Assembly: GCF_013359725.1 (NCBI RefSeq)
Contig: NZ_JABFMW010000016.1
Span: forward strand, 1 to 49,995
DNA from: Pseudarthrobacter sp. C4D7
GTDB lineage: Bacteria; Actinomycetota; Actinomycetes; Actinomycetales; Micrococcaceae
Reading direction: 5' to 3'
DNA: 49,995 nt
Shown here: positions 1 to 7,738 of the stretch, piece by piece
How the letters are laid out: the number at the start of each line of letters is the position of its first letter
Position numbering within the stretch: the stretch's first letter is position 1
Translations under genes and position numbers: made by a program
The notes under the pieces: generated by a model
What the model was told of the DNA's origin: nothing
What the model saw: only the letters and a program-made list of their open reading frames with translations
Database searches by the model: none

Positions 1-171
1 CTCGCTTTTTACATCACGCCACGCTGTTCACAACCTCCATGGGAATTACAACTAGGCCAGGGCACCGGACGCCGCCGGAGGGAATGGCAGGGGCACGATG
101 GTCCACACGATGGGACGCTCCCGCATGGGAGCACACCCCCACCCTCACAGCGTCTCCTGGGTCGTCGGATG

Positions 172-480
172 TCAGCGAAGCCGGGAGTCTTCGACCATCC
201 GGGCGACGTGAAGGGTCAGGTATGTCACTTCTTCTTCGGTCAGGGGGGTGCCCAGCCGCAGCTCGAGTACTGCCTGCAGCTTGAGGGCGGTCGCGTACGC
301 CTCCGGGTAGGCCTCGCGGATTGCTTGCTGAGAGTGCTGGCCCCGTCGTCCAACTGTTGGCCTGTCTGTGCGCGCACGAAGAAGTAGCGCAGGTGGGTGA
401 TGAACCGGGCCGCGTTGACCGTGTCCCGTTCAAAGGGGCGCTCATAGGCCTGTTCGAGCCCCCTGCAAACACAGGGAACC
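172..480 (-). pseudogene. BglG/LicT-type antiterminator PRD2 remnant (frameshifted)
   Basis: Read on the minus strand, this stretch encodes the end of a PTS-regulation domain (PRD) in two frames. The first part contains FERDTVNAARFITHLRYFF, typical of PRD2 with its regulatory histidine. A shift near 325 moves the reading to AIREAYPEAYATALKLQAV and then LTEEEVTYLTLHVARM, ending at a TGA at 172-174. PRD proteins are phosphorylation-controlled RNA-binding antiterminators of sugar PTS operons. Here the RNA-binding domain and PRD1 are absent and no PTS gene is nearby, so this is a dead fragment. Recognition is from motif memory. Confidence 0.6.
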
Positions 481-536
481 CGCGAAAACATGCGGAATCC
501 GCGTCCTTCGGAGATAGTACGGGCTAATCCGAAGCC

Positions 537-563
537 AGGAGTGTGGACATTGTCCACACTCCT
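537..563 (+). terminator. Perfect 13-bp palindrome followed by T5
   Basis: AGGAGTGTGGACA at 537-549 and its exact reverse complement at 551-563 surround one base and run into five Ts (563-567). On the plus strand this has the form of a rho-independent terminator, though the small loop would open to about 4 nt. It lies 29 bp past the stop of the minus-strand DUF4236-HIRAN gene, in the opposite orientation to a normal terminator for it. It could instead be an operator. Confidence 0.45.
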
Positions 564-591
564 TTTTGGGGATTTCTTTGCTTGGTTTTCC

Positions 592-2215
592 TTACTTTGT
601 GTAGGCGGCCGGGACCTCGTAGTTCGCGGCCAGCGGGAGGAGCTTCGGGGCAGGGTGCGGGCCGCTGGAAAGCCAATCGTTGCTGATCTCGGTGGCTTTA
701 GCGGCTTGGAGGACGAGCTGTGCAGCGAGGGCCGAACCCGTGATTTTGGCGTAGGCTACGGCGGTCTCACCGACGGCCTCTATGTGTTCGAGGAGCGGGA
801 GCAGGTGTGCTGAAGTGACGTTGCTGAGTTCCCCCACCCGTTTGCCGTCGAGTCGTACCTCGACGAACGGGCGCTGCGTGCCGTTCTTCAACGTGTTGAT
901 CTCTTTGTGCAGGCTGACCAGCAAAAGGCCTCGACCGTCAGTTGGGACGTGGTGGGACAGTATGTCGAAGTGGTTCTCTTCCTTCAGGACCTGAATTCCT
1001 GATCCCCACGGCAAGAGCGTGCTCAAGCCCGCGGGGGGCCTCGTTGAGCGGAACGATCAGTTCCGGTTCTGGCAGCGCAACGGTGACGCGTGCACGAAGC
1101 TGGGCGCCGTCGTCGTAGCCCCAAATACGAGCGGTGGTTGCAGCCAGGAGTCCGCTTGCGATGATTCTCCTGATGGGTTGCGCGTAGCGAAGCGCGTCCT
1201 CACGACTGAGATAGCCAAGCACCCGGCCTCTCCACCGAACACTGATGGCATTGGAGTCGTATGGGTTGTCCGGCTCGGCAACCAACTCAACCTGAACGCC
1301 TTCAGCTTCGCCTTCGGTCCTGCGAGCGGATAAGGCCCCGCTGGCGCGGAGCGCCGCCTTGATTGCTTTGCCGTAGGCGTGCTCACCAACGACTTCCACG
1401 TTCGGCCATTCCGTGCGACCAAGGGAAACAGGATACGAGCTCTTAGGGGAGGAGGCAGGCTGATTGACCGCTGCAATTGGTTCCAGCGGCACCGCGTATG
1501 ACGAATCCTGGGGCGAAGCGTCAGCAGCCAAATTTTCGATACCGTCACCAGGGACCCTCAGAGATTCTTCGGTTGTGGCTGACCAGGTGGCGTCCTCCCA
1601 AGCCTGGCGGTCACGACGGCGCTTTCGCAGCACGAACATCAACCCGACAATGCCCGCTGCCAGCACAAACCCTGCAGGCGAAGAGACTGTGACAATAAGC
1701 AGCAGCAAGCCGAGCATCGTCCACTGGGCAACTGTCCCGGCCTTCTCAAGCTGTGGCACACCGCGGCCGCCCGCGTTCAGCCTCGACGGGCTTTCACCGA
1801 CGAAGGTAAGGACGTTTGCTGCCTGCCCCTGGGTCAGGTGCATGAGGCTGGGGCGCGTTCCGGTTGCCCGGGCGACGACTGCACGCACGAAGTTCCGTTG
1901 GAACTTCGATGCTGCCGGCGTTCCATCCGGCGCCAGGAGCTGCCGCCACGTTTCGTCGCTGACGATTCGACGATCGATGCGGCCACGCGAAGGATCGGAT
2001 CGCCGAACGGCAGCGTTCCGGGTGGAACGGCGGGTGGAGTTACTGGTCGAATAGGAGATGCCAGTCTTGGGGACCCTCACCGTAGTTGTTTTGCGACCCG
2101 TTGCCGACTTCGTGACCCGCAAGGGGCCTGTTCCAACGCTTGCGCTCAATCCTCGCTTCGATGCGGTGATGTGCACCGGCCCAAAACTCTTTGACTTGCG
2201 GTAACGAAACCCCAA
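592..2215 (-). pseudogene. DUF4236-transmembrane-HIRAN protein, frameshifted
   Basis: The N-terminus carries a DUF4236 domain (LGFRYRKSKSFGPVHITAS, then SASVGTGPLRVT and TVRVPKTGISYS). Two hydrophobic segments with a basic RKRRRDRQ stretch follow, then a HIRAN-like domain (VELVAEPDNPYDSNAISV, GRVLGYLSREDALRYAQ). HIRAN domains are found in DNA-repair and chromatin proteins; the role of this membrane version is unknown. I place the start at TTG 2215 because the family begins with GFRYRKSKSFG and a GGGGG motif precedes it. Near 1020 the frame changes: the natural continuation (LPWGSGIQVLKEENHFDIL to the TAA at 592) is one frame away, so the protein is split. Confidence 0.65.
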
Positions 2216-2426
2216 ACCTGTACCCCCAATAAATTTGGCATACGCGAAGCCAGTTCTCCTCGTAAGAGAGATTGTATGCATCAGTAATCGGTGCAGAAAC
2301 AAACGGCCACCAAGTGAAATTTCCACGCCGCCGAAAAGCCGTCTCAGCGCCCCTCATAACCGCAGAAGTCATGCAGTCCCATTCTTCAAAACCCATGGAA
2401 AAGCAAAACTCATCGCTGCTTGTCAT
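2040..2426 (-). CDS. Possible small aromatic-rich hypothetical protein
   Basis: An ATG at 2426 follows a good GGGGAG ribosome-binding site (GGGGAGTATCAGAATG) and opens a reading frame rich in Trp, Phe and Tyr (FEEWDCMTSAVM, NFTWWPFVSAPITDAY, SYEENWLRVCQIYWGY). This is not the Arg/Pro-rich pattern of antisense frames. Beyond about 2215 it overlaps the DUF4236 gene in another frame, so only the first 70 residues look credible and the true 3' end may be lost. I do not recognise a family. Confidence 0.3.
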   Translation of the reverse strand: MTSSDEFCFSMGFEEWDCMTSAVMRGAETAFRRRGNFTWWPFVSAPITDAYNLSYEENWLRVCQIYWGYRFGVSLPQVKEFWAGAHHRIEARIERKRWNRPLAGHEVGNGSQNNYGEGPQDWHLLFDQ

Positions 2427-2673
2427 TCTGATACTCCCCATGACCGCTGGGCGGGTCCTCCGCGCAACCAGGGCGCTACCGCGCCGACCCCGAAACCGAA
2501 AACTTTGCGGAACAAGGCACATGCGCTCCGCATGGAAGTTTCCAGTCCCGGGGCCGGTCCCCCAAGTTGCACTTCGGCCCCTCGACCCAGCGGGTGGTCC
2601 CCTACCAGAACGACGCCCATAACCAACAACCGCAGAAGAAACAGCAATCGCAGGGTGAAGGAATCACGGGATC
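2427..2673. other. Intergenic stretch, no gene seen
   Basis: Together with the doubtful small reading frame before it, this is the gap between the DUF4236-HIRAN gene and the DUF4192 gene. It presumably holds the divergent promoters. I see no clear palindrome, RNA gene or terminator. Confidence 0.3.
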
Positions 2674-3099
2674 ATGGAAAAACTTACGATCAAAACACCA
2701 TCGGATGTCCTCAGCTTCATTGGGCACACCCTCGGCTTCTGGCCCCAGGAAAGCCTGGTGTGCATCACAATGAAAGACAACAGCATCGGAGCCACTCTCC
2801 GCATCGACCTCCCCTACCAACCGGGCCAGGAACTCTCCTACGCACAAACCGTCGCTCACTACCTCACCAGCGACGCCACCGCCACGTCCATCCTCTTCGC
2901 CGTCTACACCAGCGAAACCAGCCAACCCGGGCAGGCCAGGCCGCAGGCCGGCACCATCGCGGCGCTCACCGGAGTCCTCGCAGAACAAGGCATCACCATC
3001 CGAGACGGCCTCATCGTCGGCGACGAAACCTTCTCCCCCTACGACGGCGAACCAGGCACCAACCTCGCCCTGCCCGTCAGCTCCACCGAAACCAGCTGA
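2674..3099 (+). pseudogene. DUF4192 protein truncated by an IS21-family element
   Basis: The translation starts MEKLTIKTPSDVLSFIGHTL, followed by GFWPQESLVCITM and GATLRIDLPYQPG, the hallmark N-terminus of actinobacterial DUF4192 proteins of unknown function. Family members are typically over 300 residues; this one stops at 141. Its stop codon TGA (3097-3099) is the first part of TGAATATGTCA, the extended end of the adjacent element, so the insertion supplied the stop. I found no remainder of the gene beyond the element's right end at 8523. Confidence 0.7.
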
Positions 3100-3107
3100 A
3101 TATGTCA

Positions 3108-3193
3108 GTTTGATTCAGGACCGGTGTGACGGTTTGAATCAGGACCACCCCACGACTCGCCGGTTGGTTGTGACGGTCTGAACCAGGACCACC
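3108..3193 (+). repeat. IS21 left-end multiple terminal repeats
   Basis: Three copies of a transposase-binding-type repeat. The last two share the longer unit TGTGACGGTYTGAAYCAGG followed by ACCACC (3125-3149 and 3169-3193, 44 bp apart). The outermost copy, TTTGATTCAGGACC, is shorter. Confidence 0.8.
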
Positions 3194-3197
3194 CTCA

Positions 3198-3225
3198 GTG
3201 TTGCTTCATCTGATGAAAGCAACAC
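3198..3225 (+). promoter_or_regulatory. Stem-loop just before istA ribosome-binding site
   Basis: GTGTTGCTTCATC (3198-3210) pairs with GATGAAAGCAACAC (3212-3225) with a single bulged base. It ends three bases before the GGAGG that serves istA. Hairpins in this position can limit transposase translation from outside transcripts, as described for other insertion sequences; that role here is inferred. Confidence 0.5.
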
Positions 3226-3237
3226 TTGGAGGTCCGG

Positions 3238-4917
3238 ATGAGAGTGCGCTTGGAGCTGTTTGCCTGTATTCGCAGAGATGCCCGCGTTGAGGGCTTATCG
3301 ATCCGCGGTCTGGCAAAGCGGTATCAAGTCGGTAGGGACACGGTCCGGCAGGCATTGTCGGATCCCGTCCCTCCAGCACGGAAGACTCCGGTGAGGTCCT
3401 CGCCTCGGCTTGATCCCTTTAGACCGGCCATTGACGCCATGCTGGTTGAGGACACGACGGCTCCGCGGAAGCAACGCCATACGGCCCGTAGGATTCTTGC
3501 CCGGCTCACCGAGGAGCATGATGCGGAAGAGCTGTCGTATTCGACGGTGCGAGACTACGTCCGGGTCCGCCGGGCGCAGATCGATGTGGAGGCCGGCCGC
3601 AGGGTTGAGGTGTTTGTTCCTCAAGAACATGCCCCGGGCGCGGAGGCCGAAGTGGACTTCGGCGAGGTCTGGATCGTGTTGGACGGGGTGAAGACGAAGT
3701 GCCACATGTTCATATTCCGTCTCTCCCACTCCGGCAAAGCGATCCACCGGATTTACCCCACCCAGGCCCAAGAAGCATTTCTGGAAGGCCACGTCGAGGC
3801 GTTCAACGAGATCGGCGGCGTGCCGGTCAAACACATCCGCTATGACAACCTCACCAGTGCCGTCAGGACTGTGGTGTTCGGGCAGGGCCGGAACCGTGTG
3901 GAGAACGATCGGTGGGTGTTGTTCCGCTCGTTCTACGGTTTTGATCCTTTTTATTGCCAGCCAGGTATTGCCGGGGCTCACGAGAAAGGCGGCGTCGAGG
4001 GCGAGGTGGGCTGGTTCCGCCGCAACCGCCTTACCCCGATGCCTGTCGCGAAGTCCCTTGAGGAGCTCAACGACCGGATCCGGGACCGGGAGGCGCAGGA
4101 CGATCAGCGGCGGATCGATGGCAGGATCCGCACCATCGGCCACGACTTCGCCGCCGAGCGCCCGTTCCTGGCCCCGCTGCCGGCCGAAGAGTTCGACCCC
4201 GGTCTCGTGCTGAACCCAAGAGTGGACAGATCCTCAATGATCACGGTGCGGATGGTGAAGTACTCCGTACCGGCACGGTTCATCGGCCGAAGGGTCCGGG
4301 TGTCCTTGCGGGCGTCAGAGCTTGTGGTATTCGACGGCCGCGCGGTGGCGGCCCGGCATCAGAGAGTCATCGTCAAGGGCGGCCAGTCGGTCCAACTGGA
4401 CCATTACCTGGAGGTCCTCAAGACCAAACCCGGCGCTTTGCCTGGTTCCACGGCCTTGGCACGGGCTCGGGCATCAGGTTCTTTCACCAGCGCCCATGAG
4501 GCCTTCTGGGCCGCCTCGCGCCGGGTCAACGGCGACGCCGAAGGGACTCGTGAACTGATCGATGTCTTGCTGCTCCATCGTTCGATGGATGGAGCAGAAA
4601 TCGAAGCAGGAATTACTGCCGCGCTGCGAGTTGGTGCGGTCAGCGCCGATGTCGTCGCGGTCGAAGCCCGCAGACACGCAACGACCTCCGCCGCCGAGGG
4701 TGGGCCCGGGTCGGACCGTCATCGCGGTGACCACGCTCAGGCGAAAGTGCAACGCGTTGTCAGCCTGACCCAACGTCGACTCATGGACCCGGCTGCCGTC
4801 ATCGCCGGGCTGCCTTCTGATAGCCGGCCCCTGCCCTCAGTCCGTGCCTATGACGAGCTGCTGGCCAAACGCGCCGAACACCCTGCAGAAACCGCGTCGA
4901 AGGAGAACATCTCATGA
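3238..4917 (+). CDS. istA: IS21-family transposase IstA
   Basis: A 559-residue DDE transposase that cuts and joins the element ends. The N-terminal helix-turn-helix reads LSIRGLAKRYQVGRDTVRQAL. The catalytic core shows EVDFGE (Asp about 140), IRYDN (Asp about 203) and HEKGGVEGE (Glu about 254). The Mu-type C-terminal beta-barrel follows (YSVPARFIGRRVRVSL). I chose ATG 3238 because GGAGG lies five bases upstream; a TTG at 3226 would start inside that site. The gene is full length and overlaps istB by ATGA, the usual IS21 arrangement. It looks functional. Confidence 0.95.
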   Translation: MRVRLELFACIRRDARVEGLSIRGLAKRYQVGRDTVRQALSDPVPPARKTPVRSSPRLDPFRPAIDAMLVEDTTAPRKQRHTARRILARLTEEHDAEELSYSTVRDYVRVRRAQIDVEAGRRVEVFVPQEHAPGAEAEVDFGEVWIVLDGVKTKCHMFIFRLSHSGKAIHRIYPTQAQEAFLEGHVEAFNEIGGVPVKHIRYDNLTSAVRTVVFGQGRNRVENDRWVLFRSFYGFDPFYCQPGIAGAHEKGGVEGEVGWFRRNRLTPMPVAKSLEELNDRIRDREAQDDQRRIDGRIRTIGHDFAAERPFLAPLPAEEFDPGLVLNPRVDRSSMITVRMVKYSVPARFIGRRVRVSLRASELVVFDGRAVAARHQRVIVKGGQSVQLDHYLEVLKTKPGALPGSTALARARASGSFTSAHEAFWAASRRVNGDAEGTRELIDVLLLHRSMDGAEIEAGITAALRVGAVSADVVAVEARRHATTSAAEGGPGSDRHRGDHAQAKVQRVVSLTQRRLMDPAAVIAGLPSDSRPLPSVRAYDELLAKRAEHPAETASKENIS

Positions 4918-5729
4918 GCCCCACAGCCCCTGCCACAACCGTCACCCCGGTCCTGCCCCGGCGACGCGGTCTGACCGAACAGGCCGCGGTCGCAGCCGTG
5001 GACCAGGCCTGCCGCCGGCTGCGCCTGCCCACCGTCCGTGGCGTCCTGGATGAAGCACTGAGCGTTGCCGGGAAAGAGCAACTGTCCTACCAGGGGTTCC
5101 TGGCCGAGCTGCTGCTGGCCGAATGCGACGATAGGGACCGGCGCTCCTCGATCCGCCGCGTTAAGGCCGCGAACTTCCCTAGGGACAAATGGCTCGGAGA
5201 CTTCGATTTCGATGCGAACCAGAACATTAACCCCGCAACGATCCACACCCTTGCGACCGGTGACTGGATCCGCAAAGGCGCACCCCTGTGCCTCATAGGA
5301 GACTCAGGGACCGGCAAATCACACCTGCTCATCGGACTCGGCACCGCCGCCGCCGAGAAGGGCTACCGAGTCAAATACACCCTCGCCACCCGGCTCGTAA
5401 ACGAACTCGTCGAAGCCGCCGACGATAAAGTGCTGGCCAAAACCATCGCCCGCTACGGCCGTGTCGACCTGCTTTGCATCGACGAACTGGGCTACATGGA
5501 ACTGGACCGTCGAGGCGCCGAACTCCTCTTCCAAGTCCTAACAGAACGGGAGGAGAAGAATTCCATCGCGATCGCGTCCAACGAGTCATTCTCCGGCTGG
5601 ACAAAGACGTTCACTGACCCGCGCCTATGCGCCGCCATCGTGGACCGCCTCACCTTCAACAGCACCATCATCGAAACCGGCACAGACTCCTACCGCCTCG
5701 CCCACACCATCGCCCAAAAGAACGCTTAG
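4914..5729 (+). CDS. istB: IS21-family ATPase helper IstB
   Basis: A 271-residue AAA+ ATPase, related to DnaC, that delivers target DNA to IstA. Walker A is GDSGTGKSH (residues about 129-137) and Walker B is LLCIDELGYM (about 187-196). A later motif IASNESFSGW is the typical sensor region. The start overlaps the istA stop (ATGA), indicating translational coupling. Length and motifs are complete, so the IstA/IstB pair is probably active. No terminal repeat is evident directly after its stop, which is unusual. Confidence 0.95.
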   Translation: MSPTAPATTVTPVLPRRRGLTEQAAVAAVDQACRRLRLPTVRGVLDEALSVAGKEQLSYQGFLAELLLAECDDRDRRSSIRRVKAANFPRDKWLGDFDFDANQNINPATIHTLATGDWIRKGAPLCLIGDSGTGKSHLLIGLGTAAAEKGYRVKYTLATRLVNELVEAADDKVLAKTIARYGRVDLLCIDELGYMELDRRGAELLFQVLTEREEKNSIAIASNESFSGWTKTFTDPRLCAAIVDRLTFNSTIIETGTDSYRLAHTIAQKNA

Positions 5730-5882
5730 CCCTCCAGCGCAGCGTCCCTCCGGACTTCTGCATGAATCCCTCACTGCGACGCGAATCGAGTCAGACGGGG
5801 GTGACGGTCACTGCTTGGCAGCCGATCATAGAAGGTCCTGGAGCCACTTGGTCTGACGCAGCAGCATGCCTCCAAACGGATC

Positions 5883-5914
5883 GAAACCGGCTCCGTGTTT
5901 CAGAAGCCGGTTCC
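5883..5914 (-). terminator. Stem-loop after the secreted-protein gene
   Basis: GAAACCGGCT (5883-5892) and AGCCGGTTCC (5905-5914) form a 10-bp stem with one mismatch around a 12-nt loop. It lies 21 bp beyond the repaired stop codon (5935-5937) of the minus-strand secreted-protein gene. There is no strong T tract, so it is terminator-like only. Confidence 0.4.
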
Positions 5915-5934
5915 GTTCCGTATTTCGCTAGGGA

Positions 5935-6314
5935 TCAGGTTCTCCGGGAGGAGACGTCACTACCCCAGGTGTGGAAGCCGCCCCATCCGGAATTCCAGCC
6001 CGTGTTGTAGTTCACCGATACCCAGGTTGGTGCGTAGACGTAGCCTGCTCTGACCTGGCTGTACTCGTCATGGATAGCGACATCGACAGGTGATTGCCAA
6101 ACCAGCAGAAGTTGCCCGATTCGTAGGTCTCAGCGTGCGCGAGACTGTTGGATGTTTGCCAAAAACTCGTCCCGCTGAATGTCCCGGGGTTGCAACCGTA
6201 GGGTTGAACCGTCCAACTACCCGATCCGTAGGCGCTAGCTGGTGACGTGCCCAGGCCAACAATGAGTGTTGCCGCCGCTGCACCCACGGCTAATGCGGAA
6301 AAGCGCTTCTTCAT
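5935..6314 (-). pseudogene. Small secreted protein, frameshifted near its middle
   Basis: Start ATG 6314 follows GGTGG eight bases upstream and opens MKKRFSALAVGAAAATLIVG-LGTSPASAYG, a signal peptide with an ASA cleavage site. The mature part has two cysteines (QPYGCNPG, NFCWFG), consistent with a disulfide. The uninterrupted frame ends at 6012 in an implausible Ser/Thr tail. One frame over, from about 6088, the sequence reads AIHDEYSQVRAGYVYAP, TWVSVNYNTGWNSGWGG, FHTWGSDVSSRRT and stops at 5935. That Trp/Tyr/Gly-rich end matches the composition of the first half, so one base was probably lost or gained. I do not recognise the family; it could be a toxin-like or cell-surface peptide. Confidence 0.6.
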
Positions 6315-6377
6315 TTTATTACCACCGTAAACGCTGAGTAATGCGCCGGCTGTTTTATGGCGCAATGAAATGGATTA

Positions 6378-6420
6378 ATGCAAAGCAGGATAATTTGCAT
6401 GGAAGACGATCAATGCAAAT
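6378..6420 (-). promoter_or_regulatory. Three ATGCAAA motifs upstream of the secreted-protein gene
   Basis: ATGCAAA at 6378-6384, its inverse TTTGCAT at 6394-6400, and ATGCAAA again at 6413-6419, in AT-rich DNA 64-106 bp upstream of the secreted-protein start. The last two form an 8-bp inverted repeat (ATTTGCAT/ATGCAAAT). The alternation and near-helical spacing suggest an operator; the regulator is unknown. Confidence 0.45.
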
Positions 6421-6451
6421 GGGAGCCGTCCCCGTGTGGAAATTCGGGAAA

Positions 6452-6925
6452 TTATCTGCTTGAGCGCAGGAGGAAGTTAGGAGCCTGGGCGGTCCAGCCG
6501 GCTTCATTCTTGGCGGCATCCAACGACTGTTTGGCTGCCTCCGGGACTACAAGCCAGGCAGACTCCGTTCGGTCTGCCGTTTCCAACCTCAGGCCATAGG
6601 ATTCAAAGCCCGTTAGGAGCGTGCATCCCGACCATTCGCTTTGCCCCTGAGCGTCTACGGGGAACATACAGATGGTCCCGCTGCTCGTTGGAGCTGCGTA
6701 GTATGTGTACGCCTTTCCGTGGCCCAAGAGCCGAAGCTGGGAAGGGTCCACATCCGGGGTTTTGCGGATGAACTCCATGGCCGGGGCGGGGGGCTTGTCT
6801 ACTTCTCGTTGTGGGCTAGCTAAAGAATCGATGATCCTGGAGGCGTCCAAGGACCTATCTGGTGGCGTGGGTGCGAGGGCGAGGAGGCCTGCCGCAGTTC
6901 CTGCAAGTCCATGGGGGGATCGTAA
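6452..6925 (-). pseudogene. 5'-truncated paralogue of the adjacent membrane protein
   Basis: The frame ending at 6452 parallels the intact protein at 7115-7738 almost throughout: DRSLDASRIIDSL versus DRSDDPSRIIDSL, DPSQLRLLGHGKAY versus DPSQTRLLGHSATI, GCTLLTGFESYGLRLET versus GCTLLKNFEAYGLKIET, and GWTAQAPNFLLR versus GWTLQAPNFLVR. Similarity extends upstream without a start codon into a hydrophobic GTAAGLLALAPTPPDRS, then fades near 6925. The cytoplasmic N-terminus and half of the membrane segment are missing. It is a tandem duplicate that lost its 5' end. Confidence 0.6.
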
Positions 6926-7007
6926 AACATGAAAGATAAAGTAAAACTTGCTATTGCTGGAACAGTGGACGTAAACCTTGTATTTATTTGAAAGAAGGAA
7001 CAGTCTA

Positions 7008-7034
7008 GGCCTCGACTGAGGCCAGTCTATTTTT
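7008..7034 (+). terminator. Weak stem-loop followed by T5
   Basis: GGCCTC-GACT-GAGGCC (7008-7023) is followed six bases later by five Ts on the plus strand. It sits in the AT-rich spacer between the two paralogous membrane-protein genes, which lie on the minus strand, so it may be incidental. Confidence 0.25.
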
Positions 7035-7114
7035 GGGGTGCTGATATTACAAGAGGCAATTTTTGAAATTTGATGCAGTCCATGGATCTATTGAGCGAGA
7101 GCGAAGTTCTTCAG

Positions 7115-7738
7115 CTATTTGTTGTTGCGCACCAAGAAATTTGGGGCTTGTAGGGTCCAGCCGACTTCGTCCTTCACCGACTCGAGGCTGGCTGCTGCGC
7201 CTGCTGGTACGACAAGCCAGCCTGCCTCGGACCGGTCCGGCGTCTCGATTTTGAGGCCGTAGGCTTCGAAATTTTTCAAGAGGGTGCATCCTGTGGTTTT
7301 GCTGGTTCCGTCGGCCGCTACAGGAATGATGCAAATGGATGTGCCGGAGGGTGCCCCGGGGGTGCTGTTCTGCGCAGTGGCCGGCGCTCCAAAGTAGCGA
7401 ATGGTGGCACTGTGGCCGAGGAGTCTGGTCTGCGAAGGGTCGATGGCCTCGTTTTTTAGCACGGGATGAGCCGTGGCGGGCAGTCGATCAGTTGCCTGTT
7501 GAGGCCGGTTGAGCGAGTCGATAATCCTTGAGGGATCATCGGATCTGTCCTCAGGAGTTATGGCTAGGGCTAGCGCGCTGAGGATAGTTGCGCCAACTAG
7601 TGTGGCAGCAGCAGTTCGCATTCCGAGTCGTCTCTGGTTGCCTAGCCACGGGTACTTAGTCTGATCGATAGTGGCTGGTAGCCGTACAAGCTGCTCACGC
7701 AGAGCGTCGCTTCTGTCCCTTTGAAATTGCTGGCTCAT
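7115..7738 (-). CDS. Membrane-anchored extracytoplasmic protein coupled to an ECF sigma factor
   Basis: A 207-residue protein with about 40 mostly charged cytoplasmic residues, one membrane segment (about 41-60, MRTAAATLVGATILSALALA) and an outside domain of about 145 residues. Its start overlaps the sigma-factor stop (ATGA), so the two are translationally coupled. Membrane proteins in that position are commonly the cognate anti-sigma factor, but I see no HxxxCxxC zinc anti-sigma motif. The role as sensor or anti-sigma is therefore inferred from position and topology only. The outer domain has two conserved cysteines (TSICII, TTGCTLL) shared with the truncated copy next door. No family recognised. 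Confidence 0.7.
   Translation of the reverse strand: MSQQFQRDRSDALREQLVRLPATIDQTKYPWLGNQRRLGMRTAAATLVGATILSALALAITPEDRSDDPSRIIDSLNRPQQATDRLPATAHPVLKNEAIDPSQTRLLGHSATIRYFGAPATAQNSTPGAPSGTSICIIPVAADGTSKTTGCTLLKNFEAYGLKIETPDRSEAGWLVVPAGAAASLESVKDEVGWTLQAPNFLVRNNK

Noticed and set aside
5820..5880. A possible inner right end of the IS just after istB (GGTCCTGGAGCCACTTGG at about 5835)
   Set aside because: Only GGTCCTG matches the terminal repeat unit; the second repeat copy and TGACA tip are missing, so I could not support it.
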